33,330 nucleotides of DNA from Dehalococcoidia bacterium (GCA_022824925.1 JAJDYW010000047.1:1-33330), one strand, 5' to 3'; counted from the first letter of the stretch, positions 7,358 through 15,564 are shown. Notes: generated by a model not told the origin, from the sequence alone. Made by a program: numbers and translations.

Positions 7358-7447
7358 CGAACCGGCTCCGTTTTCGCTGGCGCCTTCGGGAACCGCCGCC
7401 TACGCTGGATAGGCGGGTCGGAGAACGGCCCCGGAAGAGGTACTGCC

Positions 7448-7693
7448 ATGAGTGGTGCGATTGGACCCGGCAGCGAAGGCATGAACCTGGAGCACATCAA
7501 GACGTGCGTCCGCTGCGGCCTGCGCTACGACTGGCGCCGGTCCTCGAGCGACTCCCTCAAGATGACCTACTGCAGCCACCTCTGCGAAGCCGGCGACCTC
7601 GGCTTCACCCTCGAAGCGCTCCTCCACGCCCAGCCCCCGACCTCCACCGAGGCCGAAGCCGCGCCCTCCGAGCCGGAGACCGCCGCCATCTAG
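7448..7693 (+). CDS. Small four-Cys protein, possible zinc ribbon
   Basis: This 81-residue protein is of unknown function. Residues 18-48 carry C20xxC23 (KTCVRCGLRYDW) and C42xxxC46 (TYCSHLCEAGD), a spacing that would bind one zinc ion. The rest is an acidic, Ala/Pro-rich tail without predicted structure. GGAAGAGG lies ten bases before the ATG at 7448; a second ATG at residue 12 is an alternative start. A TACGCT box lies 42 bases upstream. It follows the thioredoxin-fusion gene by 90 bases and converges on the rhodanese gene. The ordered Cys pattern and ribosome site support it being real. Confidence 0.6.
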   Translation: MSGAIGPGSEGMNLEHIKTCVRCGLRYDWRRSSSDSLKMTYCSHLCEAGDLGFTLEALLHAQPPTSTEAEAAPSEPETAAI

Positions 7694-7708
7694 CCGCTTC
7701 CGGCACGC

Positions 7709-8542
7709 CTACATGACCAGCGGCGTGTCCTCGCGGTTCGCCCACTCGTACATCGACCCGTCATACACGCGCACGTCGTCGTAGCCCAGCAGGGCCAGGG
7801 CGAAGGCGCTGTGCGCCGCCCGGATGCCCCCCTGGCAGTACGTGATCGTCCGCGCTCCCGGCGCCACCCCCGCCTCCTCAAGCAGCCGGCGCATCTCCTC
7901 CGCCGGCAGGAAGCGGCGCGTGTCCGACCGCTCGACGAGGTCCGTCCATTCCAGGTGCCGCGCCCCCGGCACGTGCCCGACGCGCGTGTTCCCGCGCGAA
8001 TTCGCGCCCTCCCACTCGCCGTCGCTGCGCACGTCGAGCACCGTGCACGAGTCCGAGTCGTGCTCGGCGAGCAGGTCCTCCGCGCTTGCGTGCAGCGACG
8101 GCACCGTGCGCGACTCGAACGTGCGCCCCTCCGGCCGCGACCCGTGGAACGTCACCGGACGCCCCTCCGTCAGCCAGCGATGCCAGCCCCCGTTCAGGAC
8201 CTTCGCCTTCGTGTGCCCGTAGTAGTTGAGCGCCCACCACAGCCGCGCCGCCACGAGCGCGTTGTTGTCGTCGTACGTCACGACCGTCGTGTCCGCATCG
8301 ACCCCGAGCCCGCCCATGAGCGCCGCGAACTCGGCCGGCGGCATCACGTACATGCCCGCGCCGCCCTCGCGCTCGCCCTGCTCCTTGATGTAGTAGTGAA
8401 CGGGTAGGTGGACGGCCCCCGGGATGTGGGCGCGGCGGTACGCCTCCAGCGTCGCGCAATCGATGATTCGCACCTGCGGGTCGTCCGCGTGTTCCGCCAG
8501 CCAGTCCGGCTCGGCGAGCAGCTCCGGTCGAGCGTACGGCAT
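7709..8542 (-). CDS. Two-domain rhodanese (thiosulfate or 3-mercaptopyruvate sulfurtransferase)
   Basis: This 277-residue cytoplasmic enzyme has two rhodanese domains. The N-terminal one (about 10-135) is the inactive copy, with DDNN (91-94) at the site of the catalytic loop. The C-terminal one (about 150-277) holds the persulfide Cys C236 in ITYCQGGIRA. The loop CQGGIRA differs from CRKGVT (typical TST) and CGSGVT (typical MST), so the sulfur donor cannot be assigned. Conserved HIPGAVHLP and GHVPGARHLEW segments are present. The ATG at 8540-8542 was chosen over a GTG one codon upstream, with GAGGAG nearby. It is transcribed away from the peptidase genes' end on the same strand. Confidence 0.92.
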   Translation of the reverse strand: MPYARPELLAEPDWLAEHADDPQVRIIDCATLEAYRRAHIPGAVHLPVHYYIKEQGEREGGAGMYVMPPAEFAALMGGLGVDADTTVVTYDDNNALVAARLWWALNYYGHTKAKVLNGGWHRWLTEGRPVTFHGSRPEGRTFESRTVPSLHASAEDLLAEHDSDSCTVLDVRSDGEWEGANSRGNTRVGHVPGARHLEWTDLVERSDTRRFLPAEEMRRLLEEAGVAPGARTITYCQGGIRAAHSAFALALLGYDDVRVYDGSMYEWANREDTPLVM

Positions 8543-8572
8543 CACTCACTCCTCGCGTCGAAGGTCGCGCAG

Positions 8573-8578
8573 AGGATA
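8573..8578 (-). promoter_or_regulatory. Candidate -10 box for the rhodanese gene
   Basis: TATCCT on the minus strand lies 30 bases before the rhodanese ATG, inside the 56-base gap after the peptidase stop. It suggests the rhodanese can be transcribed independently of the peptidase pair. Confidence 0.35.
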
Positions 8579-8598
8579 GGCGAGCCTCCCCCGCCCCG

Positions 8599-10725
8599 CT
8601 ATCCCGGCAGGTGCTCCTGGAAGTACGAGACCAGCCGCCGCTCCATGTACTCCAGCCCCGCCGCGTCGCGCGGCATGTGGCGCTCTTCCGGGAAGATCTG
8701 GATGTCGTACGGCTTCTGGGCCGCCGTCAGCGCCGTGATCAGCCGTGCCGTGTGCCGGAAGTGCACGTTTTCGTCGACCATCCCGTGGACCAGCAGCAGC
8801 TTCCCCGAGAGCCCCTCCACGTGCGTCGTGACCGCCCCGTCCCCGTACCCCTCCGGGTTGTCCTGCGGCGTCGACATGTACCGCTCCGTGTAGCCCGTGT
8901 CGTACCCGTCCCAGTCCACGACCGGCGCCCCCGCCACCCCCACGCGGAACACGTCCGGCGCGCGCATCAGCGACATGCAGGTCATGTACCCGCCGTAGCT
9001 CCACCCGTAGATGCCGACCCGCTCCCGGTCCGCGATCCCGGCCTGCACCAGCTGCTCTACCGCCGCCACCTGGTCCTCCACCTCGACCGTGCCCATGCGC
9101 CGCTGCAGGTGCGCCTCGAACGCGAGACCGCGGTTGGCGCTCCCCCGGTTATCGATGGCCACCACGGCGAACCCCGCCTGCGCGAGGTACTGCGCCCGCA
9201 GATCGACCGTCAGCGCCCAGTCGTCGAGCACGCGCTGCGCGTGCGGCCCCCCGTAAACCGACACGACCAGCGGGTGCGGCCCCGCCCCCTCGGGTCGGTA
9301 GAGCGCTCCGAACATGGGCGTGTTGTCCGCAGCCGACATCGCCAGCAGTTCGGGTGGCCGCAGACCCTGCCCCGCGGCGGTCATCTCCGGCTCCTCGAAG
9401 AGCGCCGCGACCACCTCGCCCCCGTCCGCGCGGCGAAGCGTCGTTACCGCCGCCCGCTCCCGCGACGAGAACGTGTCGACGAACGTGCTCCCGTCTGGCG
9501 CGACAGCGCACCCGTGTACCCCCGGCTCGCTCGTGAGGCGCTCGACCTCCCCGCCGTCGAGCCCGACCCGGTACAGGTGCCGCTCCACCGCTCCCTCCCG
9601 CGTCGCGCTGAAGAACACCGACCGCCCCGCTTCGTCCACCTCCACGATGCGCGTCACCACCCACTCGCCCGAGGTCAGCTGCCTCGCTTCCCCCAGGCCC
9701 GGGTCGTACAGGTAGAGGTGCCGGAATCCCGTGCGCTCGCTCGACCAGAGCAGCTCGCCCGTCTTCAGGAAGCGGAACTCCCCGAGGTTGAGCCACGGCT
9801 CGCTGCGCTCCTCCAGCGTGCGCAGGACCGCCCCCGTGCCGGCGTCGAACAGGTGCAGGCGAAGCTCCGTCTGTTGGCGGTTCAGCACCACTGCCGCGAG
9901 CGAACCGTCCGTCCGCCAGGCCACCCGTGGCAGGTAGATGTCGTCCTCCTCGCCGAGGTCCATCCAGACCGTCTCGCCGCCCTCCGCCGCCACCACCCCC
10001 AGCCGTACCCGTGCGTTCGGCGCCCCCGCGAAGGGATAGCGGTGGTGCTCCGTGTCGAGCTCGTCCTGGCCCTGGTGCACGATCGGGTAGTCGGGGATGT
10101 GGCGCGCGTCGACCTCGACGAAGGCGAGGCGCGAGCCGTCCGGCGACCACCAGAATCCGTCCGGCTGGCCGAACTCTTCCTGCGCGATGAAGTCCGCCAG
10201 CCCGTTCGTGAACCCGTCCTCCGCGCCCTCCGTGAGCTGCCGCGCCTCCCCGCCCGATGCGGGCATCGCGAACAGTTCCCCCGCCCGCACGAACGCGAGC
10301 CGGGTCCCGTCGTCGCTCAACCGCGGCGTGATCGCTCCCTCCGCCCCCGTGATCGCGACCGGCTCGCCGTGCCCCACGATGAGGCGCGGGCCCTCCCCGC
10401 CCGGCAGCAGGATCGTGCGCTCCTTCCCCCCCGGCGCGAAGCGATAGTCGGTCACGCCCACGTCGCGCAGGCGGGCGCGTTCGCGGCGCAGTTCCTCCTC
10501 CCGCGAGATCGGTCCGCCGCCACCCGCCGGCCCCGCCAGCGCCTGCCGCTCCCCCGTCGCGATGTCGTACAGCCAGAGGCTGCGCACGAGCCCGCCGTCC
10601 TGCGCCGCCAGGTAGGCGATGCCCCTCCCGTCGGGCGTGAACGACCAGCGCGCCGGTCCGGCCATGCCCGGTCTCGGGTAGCGCGCGACCTGCTCGATCG
10701 AGATGCGCTCGTAGGGGGCCGTCAT
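8599..10725 (-). CDS. S9 family prolyl oligopeptidase, dipeptidyl-peptidase IV-like
   Basis: This 708-residue serine peptidase removes dipeptides, typically Xaa-Pro, from peptide N-termini. Residues 1 to about 440 form the beta-propeller, including the N-terminus-anchoring Glu pair in DFIAQEEFGQPDG, typical of the DPP-IV subfamily. Residues about 450-708 are the alpha/beta-hydrolase domain with catalytic Ser S576 (GWSYGGYMT), Asp D651 (HGMVDENVHF) and His H683 (EERHMPRD). There is no signal peptide, so it probably acts in the cytoplasm. Its ATG (10723-10725) overlaps the TGA of the upstream Xaa-Pro aminopeptidase, so the two are translationally coupled. The very long open frame continuing upstream of this ATG is antisense-type noise. 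The pair would digest proline-containing peptides. Confidence 0.95.
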   Translation of the reverse strand: MTAPYERISIEQVARYPRPGMAGPARWSFTPDGRGIAYLAAQDGGLVRSLWLYDIATGERQALAGPAGGGGPISREEELRRERARLRDVGVTDYRFAPGGKERTILLPGGEGPRLIVGHGEPVAITGAEGAITPRLSDDGTRLAFVRAGELFAMPASGGEARQLTEGAEDGFTNGLADFIAQEEFGQPDGFWWSPDGSRLAFVEVDARHIPDYPIVHQGQDELDTEHHRYPFAGAPNARVRLGVVAAEGGETVWMDLGEEDDIYLPRVAWRTDGSLAAVVLNRQQTELRLHLFDAGTGAVLRTLEERSEPWLNLGEFRFLKTGELLWSSERTGFRHLYLYDPGLGEARQLTSGEWVVTRIVEVDEAGRSVFFSATREGAVERHLYRVGLDGGEVERLTSEPGVHGCAVAPDGSTFVDTFSSRERAAVTTLRRADGGEVVAALFEEPEMTAAGQGLRPPELLAMSAADNTPMFGALYRPEGAGPHPLVVSVYGGPHAQRVLDDWALTVDLRAQYLAQAGFAVVAIDNRGSANRGLAFEAHLQRRMGTVEVEDQVAAVEQLVQAGIADRERVGIYGWSYGGYMTCMSLMRAPDVFRVGVAGAPVVDWDGYDTGYTERYMSTPQDNPEGYGDGAVTTHVEGLSGKLLLVHGMVDENVHFRHTARLITALTAAQKPYDIQIFPEERHMPRDAAGLEYMERRLVSYFQEHLPG

Positions 10726-12125
10726 GCCCCGAGCCCTTCCCGGCGCAGCTCCTCGAGCGCTTCCAGGGACTTGGGCGTCGCCGCCGACAGCACCTCCGCT
10801 CCCTCCTCCGTGATCAGCACGTCGTCCTCGATGCGGATCCCGCCGAAGTCCAGCAGCCCGTCGACCCGCTCCCAGTCGACGTCGTCGCGGTAGCGGCGGC
10901 GCAGGTCCGGGTCCTCCAGCAGGGCCCGGATGAAGTACACGCCCGGCTCGATCGTCACGACATACCCCGGCTGCAGGGGCAGGTCCGCCCGCAGGTAGCG
11001 CAGCGTCGGGCGCTCGCTCGGGACACGCCCCTCGAGGCAGCCGCCCGCGTCGTGCGTCGCCAGCCCGAGCATGTGCCCGAGCCCGTGCGGGAAGAACAGC
11101 GCCTGCGCGTCCCGCTCGACCAGCCCCTCCGCCTCCCCCCGCAGCAGCCCCAGGTCGATGAGCCCCTGCGCCGTCTCGACGCTCGCCGCCAGGTGCAGAT
11201 CGCGGTACTCGACGCCCGGCCTTGCCCGGTCGATCGCGCGCCCCTGGACCCCCAGCACCAGCTCGTACAGGTCGCGCTGAATCCCTTCGAAGCGCGTCCC
11301 GACCGGGTACGTGCGCGTCACGTCGCTGGCATACCCCCCGATCTCCGCCCCCGCATCGACCAGGATCAGCTCGCCCTCGCCGAACTCGCGCGCGGTCGGG
11401 GAGAAGTGCAGCGTCGCCGCGTTCGGCCCGCCCCCCACGATCGACCCGTAGGCGGTGCGCTCCGCCCCCGCCCGGAAGAACTCGACCTCGATCTCGATCT
11501 GCAGCGCCCGCTCCGACATGCCCGCGCGCGCCTTGCGGATCCCCGCCACGTGCCCCCGGTGCGTCGCCGCCGCCGCCTCCCGCATCAGGGCGAGCTCGCG
11601 CGGGTCCTTCGCCCGTCGCAGCTCCGCGACGACTGTGCGGAGCCGCTCGCTCTCCTCCTCGTCGGTCGCGAACTCGAGGCCGGCCCACGACTCGACCCCG
11701 TACTCGGTCGCCCGCAGCGTGATGTCGTCGTTGGCGATGATCGCCAGCGGTTCGCCCCGCCGCCGCTCCAGCCACGCCCCCAGCTCGGATGCGGGCCGTG
11801 CCTCCAGCCCCGCCGCCTCTCCCACCGCCGCCAGCGAGGGGCCGTCTCCGGTCCAGACACGCTCGGCGGCGTCCGGCTGCGGCACGAACAGCGTCCAACC
11901 CTCGCCCGCGTCGAACGCGAGCACGCCGCCCGGCTGCCCCACCCCGGCGAGGTAGCGGTGCTCGGGGTGGGCGTGGTACTCGTGGAACTGGTCCGTCCCC
12001 GCGATCGGCAGCATCAGTCCCGCCGGGGCCAGCACCACTCCCCGGTCGAGGTTCCAGCGCTCTGCCGCCCGCGCGCGTCGTTCCGCTACGAGCGCCGCCG
12101 GGTCGAAGCCGCCACCGTCCTGCAT
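10722..12125 (-). CDS. pepP: Xaa-Pro aminopeptidase (M24B)
   Basis: This 467-residue metallopeptidase cleaves N-terminal residues preceding proline. Residues about 1-180 form the creatinase N-domain with the AMP_N-type HPEHRYLAGV stretch. The pita-bread domain carries the dimetal ligands: two Asp in LVDAGAEIGGYASDVTRT, His in HGLGHMLGLATHD, Glu in VVTIEPGVYF and Glu in GGIRIEDDVLI. Length is normal. The ATG at 12123-12125 was chosen because a TACACT box stands only 6 bases upstream, leaving no room for a ribosome site and suggesting a leaderless mRNA; the longer upstream frame overlaps the divergent gene. Its TGA overlaps the ATG of the DPP-IV-like gene. Confidence 0.94.
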   Translation of the reverse strand: MQDGGGFDPAALVAERRARAAERWNLDRGVVLAPAGLMLPIAGTDQFHEYHAHPEHRYLAGVGQPGGVLAFDAGEGWTLFVPQPDAAERVWTGDGPSLAAVGEAAGLEARPASELGAWLERRRGEPLAIIANDDITLRATEYGVESWAGLEFATDEEESERLRTVVAELRRAKDPRELALMREAAAATHRGHVAGIRKARAGMSERALQIEIEVEFFRAGAERTAYGSIVGGGPNAATLHFSPTAREFGEGELILVDAGAEIGGYASDVTRTYPVGTRFEGIQRDLYELVLGVQGRAIDRARPGVEYRDLHLAASVETAQGLIDLGLLRGEAEGLVERDAQALFFPHGLGHMLGLATHDAGGCLEGRVPSERPTLRYLRADLPLQPGYVVTIEPGVYFIRALLEDPDLRRRYRDDVDWERVDGLLDFGGIRIEDDVLITEEGAEVLSAATPKSLEALEELRREGLGA

Positions 12126-12131
12126 GCGCGC

Positions 12132-12137
12132 AGTGTA
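12132..12137 (-). promoter_or_regulatory. Leaderless-type -10 box for pepP
   Basis: TACACT on the minus strand ends 6 bases before the pepP ATG (TACACTGCGCGCATG). This spacing puts the expected transcription start at or next to the A of ATG. It lies in a 97-base gap with a divergent gene. Confidence 0.5.
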
Positions 12138-12170
12138 GCGGTCTCCCGTCGAGGCACGCCCGCGCGGGTG

Positions 12171-12176
12171 TACGCT
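12171..12176 (+). promoter_or_regulatory. Candidate -10 box for the cytochrome b/Mo fusion gene
   Basis: TACGCT lies 46 bases before the ATG at 12223, divergent from the pepP box. The leader keeps a strong AGGAGGG ribosome site ending four bases before the ATG. No clear -35 is seen. Confidence 0.35.
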
Positions 12177-12222
12177 GGGACGCGACCCGGCTTGCGCCGT
12201 CCGTGGAGCGGCAGGAGGGTCC

Positions 12223-13260
12223 ATGAACGCCCGCGCCACCAACCTCGCCCTCTTCTTCCTCCTCCTGCTGGAGCTGGTCTCCGGGCTTGGCAGCTTCCTC
12301 GCCGGCAGCCCGGAGGGGCGCTGGGTGTTCTGGCTGCACAGCGCCGGCGGACTCTCCATCGTCGTCCTCCTCGTCTGGAAGTGGCGCATCGTCGTGCGAT
12401 CCTTCCAGCGGCGGGGCGCGGGCTTCTGGTCGATGGCGCCCGCCGTCCTCGGCGTGCTCTTCCTGGGCATCCTCGTCACCGGCCTCTGGTGGCTGCTCGT
12501 GGGGCGCGGTTCCCTGCTCGTCCCCTTCTACGGCGAGATGCGCCCGCTCGTGCTCCACACGATCCTCGGCCTTGCGCTCGTGCCCCTCTTCGCCCTCCAC
12601 GTCGTCCTGCGCTGGCCGAGGCGCCCCGCCGCCGCCTTCGCCGGCCGCCGCGCCGTCCTGCGACTCCTCGCCGTCGGCGGCGCCGGCTTCGCCCTCTCCC
12701 GCGGGCTTGCCGCCGCCGCCCCCCACACCGGCCCCGACCGCCGCTTCACGGGCTCCCGCGAGGAGGCCAGCTTCGAGGGCAACGCCCACCCCGTCACCAA
12801 TTGGCTCGGCGACAGCCGCCAGCGCATCCCCGCCGACGAGTGGCGCCTCGAGGTTCGCGGCGCCGTCCGCGAGCCTCTCACCCTCGGCTACCACGAACTG
12901 ACCGCCCTCGCCGATCGCACGCGGCGCGCCACGCTCGACTGCACCGGCGGCTGGTACACCGTCCAGGACTGGGGCGGCATTCCCCTGCAGGCCGTCCTCG
13001 ATCGTGCCGGCCTCACCGACGACGCCCGCAGCATCGTCGTTACCTCCGCGACGGGGTTCAGCCGCCGCTTCGGGCTCGGCACCGTGCCCCGTCTCCTCCT
13101 CGCCACGACCGTCGGCGGCGAACGCCTCAGCTCCGGCCACGGCTTTCCCGTGCGACTCGTCGCCCCCGGGCGGCGCGGCTACAACTGGGTGAAATGGGTC
13201 GTTCATGTCGAGGTCAGCGAACGGCCCGGCTGGTGGCAGTCGCCTCTCCCCACCCAGTAG
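12223..13260 (+). CDS. Membrane cytochrome-b-like domain fused to a sulfite-oxidase-family molybdopterin domain
   Basis: This 345-residue protein has two parts. Residues 5-130 form four hydrophobic helices with histidines at 39, 112 and 126, placed as in cytochrome b561/YedZ-type haem-binding bundles. Residues 180-345 are a molybdopterin oxidoreductase domain of the sulfite oxidase/YedY fold; C240 in TLDCTGGW is the expected Mo-ligating Cys, followed by WGGIPL and the GYNWVKWV segment. Between them GRRAVLRLLAVGGAGFALSR (141-160) has a twin arginine and a fifth hydrophobic helix, resembling an internal Tat signal. Positive residues after helices 2 and 4 put them inside, so the Mo domain would be outside. 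The substrate is unknown; YedY-type methionine-sulfoxide or other oxyanion reduction is possible. AGGAGG precedes the ATG. Confidence 0.86.
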   Translation: MNARATNLALFFLLLLELVSGLGSFLAGSPEGRWVFWLHSAGGLSIVVLLVWKWRIVVRSFQRRGAGFWSMAPAVLGVLFLGILVTGLWWLLVGRGSLLVPFYGEMRPLVLHTILGLALVPLFALHVVLRWPRRPAAAFAGRRAVLRLLAVGGAGFALSRGLAAAAPHTGPDRRFTGSREEASFEGNAHPVTNWLGDSRQRIPADEWRLEVRGAVREPLTLGYHELTALADRTRRATLDCTGGWYTVQDWGGIPLQAVLDRAGLTDDARSIVVTSATGFSRRFGLGTVPRLLLATTVGGERLSSGHGFPVRLVAPGRRGYNWVKWVVHVEVSERPGWWQSPLPTQ

Positions 13261-13311
13261 CAATCCTCCCGTAGCATCGCACCAACCCCTGCCGGGTCGG
13301 GACGGCTCCCA

Positions 13312-13935
13312 GTGCGAATCGCCGGTTCTCAGATCGACGTCCTCATCTTCGACCTCTTCGGCGTGCTCATCGGCTTCGAGGACGGCCTCGTGACCGAGCG
13401 CCTGGCCCGCCGCTGCGCCGACCCGACCGAGGCCCGCGAGCGCCTGCACAAGTTCACCGCCTGGCGCGATGTGATCACCGGGGTGGTGACGCTGCCGCAG
13501 CTCCACCGCGAGCTCGTCGACTCCCACGGCCTGACGATGTCCCATGCCGAGTTCGAAGCGGCCTGGCTGGAGCCCTACTCCTGGCCGATCCCCGGCATGG
13601 CCGGCCTCGTCGCCAGGCTGTCGGAGCACTACCGGCTGGTCCTGCTGTCCAACGTCGACCGCGACTACTGGCGGGTCGTACGGGCGATGCACCCGGAGCT
13701 CGACTGCTTCGAGCTCCTGCTCGTCTCGTGCGACCTCGGCATGGCCAAGCCCGACGCGGCGATCTACCGGCATGTCTCCCGGCTGACGGGCGTCGAGCCC
13801 TCGGGGTGCTTCTTCGTCGATGACACCGCCGCCAACGTCGAGGCGGCACGGGCGCTCGGCTTCCACGGCCACGTCTTCAGCTCGGTCGAAAGGCTCACCG
13901 ACGAGTTGCGCAGCGCCAACGCCGGGGGCCTGTAG
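13312..13935 (+). CDS. HAD-superfamily (subclass IA) hydrolase
   Basis: This 207-residue phosphatase-like protein has all four HAD motifs. Motif I is D14 in IFDLFGVLIGF, motif II is LLSNVD, motif III is the Lys of GMAKPDAAIY, and motif IV is CFFVDDTAANVEAA. The cap is the small helical type of subclass IA. The second motif I Asp reads Phe (DLF), as in haloacid dehalogenase-type and some epoxide-hydrolase N-domain members, so the reaction may be dehalogenation or dephosphorylation; it cannot be resolved. The start is a GTG at 13312 with GGGACGG upstream. It follows the Mo-fusion gene by 51 bases, with a TAGCAT box in the gap. Confidence 0.87.
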   Translation: MRIAGSQIDVLIFDLFGVLIGFEDGLVTERLARRCADPTEARERLHKFTAWRDVITGVVTLPQLHRELVDSHGLTMSHAEFEAAWLEPYSWPIPGMAGLVARLSEHYRLVLLSNVDRDYWRVVRAMHPELDCFELLLVSCDLGMAKPDAAIYRHVSRLTGVEPSGCFFVDDTAANVEAARALGFHGHVFSSVERLTDELRSANAGGL

Positions 13936-13974
13936 GAGCCGCAGGGTCGGCAGGCACGTTTCCCGCCCCCTGCG

Positions 13975-13980
13975 TAGGAT
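13975..13980 (+). promoter_or_regulatory. Leaderless-type -10 box for the DUF3090 gene
   Basis: TAGGAT ends 7 bases before the ATG at 13988. The expected transcription start would be at the start codon. A GGAG lies only two bases from the ATG, too close to act as a ribosome site. Confidence 0.45.
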
Positions 13981-13987
13981 CGGAGCG

Positions 13988-14497
13988 ATGCCCCTGACCG
14001 AGTTCGGGCCCGCCCAGCACCTCTCCGCCGATGCCGTGGGCCAGCCGGGACAGCGACGGTTCCGCCTGCGCGCCATCAGCCAGGGAGGCGCCTACGCCTT
14101 CGTCTGGATGGAGAAGGAGCAGCTCTCCGCCATCGGCGAGGCCATCGACACCACCCTCGAGCACGCCGGTGCCGAGGGCGCTCCTCCGGGGCCGGGCGAG
14201 GTCGAGCCCGTCTTTCCCCTGGAGGCCAACCACGACCTCGACATCCGGGCCGGGCGCCTCTCCCTGGGCCTGAACGAGGAGACGCGCCGCATCGTCATCA
14301 TGGGCGCCGAGCCGCCAACCGACGTCGAGGGCGAGGCCATTTCCATCGAGTTCGACTTCGACACCGCCCGGCGCCTGCGCGCCCAGATCGACGAGGTCGT
14401 CGCGGCCGGGCGCCCACCCTGCCCCTTCTGCGGCGCGCCCATCGATCCCGAAGGCCACGTCTGCCCCCGCTCCAACGGACACCACCGCGAGGAGTAG
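13988..14497 (+). CDS. DUF3090 family protein with C-terminal zinc ribbon
   Basis: This 169-residue protein matches the DUF3090 family (TIGR03847), known mostly from actinobacteria and of unknown biochemical role. The N-terminal part has the GQRRFRLRAISQGGAYAFVW segment. The middle carries the acidic strand LSLGLNEETRRIVIMGAE. The tail CPFCGAPIDPEGHVCPRSNG, ending 8 residues from the C-terminus, has three Cys and a His in zinc-ribbon spacing. In actinobacteria the family sits with a histidine phosphatase and an SCO1664-like protein; neither is adjacent here, although a histidine phosphatase lies 13 kb away. It ends six bases before the convergent epoxide hydrolase stop. Confidence 0.86.
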   Translation: MPLTEFGPAQHLSADAVGQPGQRRFRLRAISQGGAYAFVWMEKEQLSAIGEAIDTTLEHAGAEGAPPGPGEVEPVFPLEANHDLDIRAGRLSLGLNEETRRIVIMGAEPPTDVEGEAISIEFDFDTARRLRAQIDEVVAAGRPPCPFCGAPIDPEGHVCPRSNGHHREE

Positions 14498-14503
14498 CGC
14501 CCG

Positions 14504-15469
14504 CTACAAGCCCCGCAGGAACGCGATCATCGCGTCGTTGACGGCCTCGGACGCCTCCTGCTGCGTCCAGTGGCCCACCCCGGGAATCATCACGGCGTCG
14601 CGCAGGTTGGGGGCCGCGCGTTGCATCTGCTCGCGCCAGTCCGGCCCCATCAGTGACACGACGAGGTCGCGGTCGCCGCTCACGAACAGCGCCGGGGGCG
14701 CCACTCGCTTGCCGTTGATGGCCGCCATCAGCTCCCAGTTGCGGTCGATGTTGCGGTACCAGTTCAGCCCGCCGCGGAAGCCCGCGCGCTCAAACTCGCC
14801 CGTGAACACGTCGAGGTCGGCCTCGCTCAGCCACGCGGGCAGGTCGTCTCCGGGATCCTGCATGGCGTCGAGGAATCCGGCCGTCTTCGGAAGCTCGGCG
14901 GCTGCCGGGTTTGGTGGGCAGTCCCCCGAGGCCGTATAGAGCAGCATCCGCATCGTCGTGCGCACGTCCGCCTCCAGCTCCGCCTCGGCCTTGCCCGGCT
15001 CCTGGAAGTAGAGCTGGTAGAAGAACCGGTCGCCGAAGCGCTGCTTCATCCCCTCCGTGGGCGGGATCCTCCCCGACCAGGCATTCGGCGGGACGCTCAG
15101 CCCGGCCACGCCGCGGATCCGGTCGGGACGCAGGATTGCCGTGTTCCACGCGACGGGCGCGCCCCAGTCGTGCCCCACGACGACCGCCTGCTCCTCCTCC
15201 AGCGCGTCCACCAGCCCCACGATGTCGCCCACCAGGTGGAGCTGCGTATAGGCCTCGATCGCCTCCGGCGCGTCCGTCTGTCCGTAGCCCCGCTGGTCGG
15301 GCGCCACCGCGTGGAACCCCGCCTCCGCCAGCGCCACCAGCTGGTGCCGCCACGAGTACCACGACTCCGGGAATCCGTGGCACATCACCACCAGCGGCCC
15401 CTCCCCCGCCTCCGCGATGTGCATGCGGATGCCGTTCGTCTCGATGAACCGGTGGATGATCTCGGTCAT
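14504..15469 (-). CDS. Epoxide hydrolase, soluble EPHX2-like alpha/beta hydrolase
   Basis: This 321-residue alpha/beta hydrolase probably opens epoxides to diols. The oxyanion motif is HGFPESW (31-37). The nucleophile is Asp D101 in VVGHDWGAPVAWN, where esterases have Ser. The charge-relay Asp is in FVSGDRDLVV and the His in GVGHWTQQE. Lid tyrosines that would polarise the epoxide (FFYQLYFQ and LNWYRN) are in the expected cap region. The ATG at 15467-15469 has AGGAGG six bases upstream, which decides the start over longer alternatives at 15490 and 15544. Haloalkane dehalogenases share the fold, but the HGFPESW and Tyr-containing cap favour epoxide hydrolase. It is divergent from the LLM gene. 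Confidence 0.9.
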   Translation of the reverse strand: MTEIIHRFIETNGIRMHIAEAGEGPLVVMCHGFPESWYSWRHQLVALAEAGFHAVAPDQRGYGQTDAPEAIEAYTQLHLVGDIVGLVDALEEEQAVVVGHDWGAPVAWNTAILRPDRIRGVAGLSVPPNAWSGRIPPTEGMKQRFGDRFFYQLYFQEPGKAEAELEADVRTTMRMLLYTASGDCPPNPAAAELPKTAGFLDAMQDPGDDLPAWLSEADLDVFTGEFERAGFRGGLNWYRNIDRNWELMAAINGKRVAPPALFVSGDRDLVVSLMGPDWREQMQRAAPNLRDAVMIPGVGHWTQQEASEAVNDAMIAFLRGL

Positions 15470-15520
15470 TGCGCCCTCCTGCGCGGGCATCGTAGCCCCT
15501 CCCCGCGCAACGGAACTCGC

Positions 15521-15526
15521 TAGACT
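15521..15526 (+). promoter_or_regulatory. Candidate -10 box for the first LLM gene
   Basis: TAGACT lies 38 bases before the ATG at 15565, in the gap divergent from the epoxide hydrolase. The leader carries GAAGGAG as ribosome site. On the opposite strand TACGAT (15489-15494) is a matching candidate for the hydrolase. Confidence 0.4.
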
Positions 15527-15564
15527 CGCGGCCAGCGCGCGCAAGCCGACGAAGGAGCCACGCC

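Noticed and set aside
8599..14076. Minus-strand open frame of about 1825 codons spanning several genes
   Set aside because: Only the part from 10725 down to 8599 reads as a protein (DPP-IV-like). The rest is antisense or out of frame to well-supported genes, with low-complexity Gly/Ala/Arg/Pro content typical of GC-rich shadow frames.
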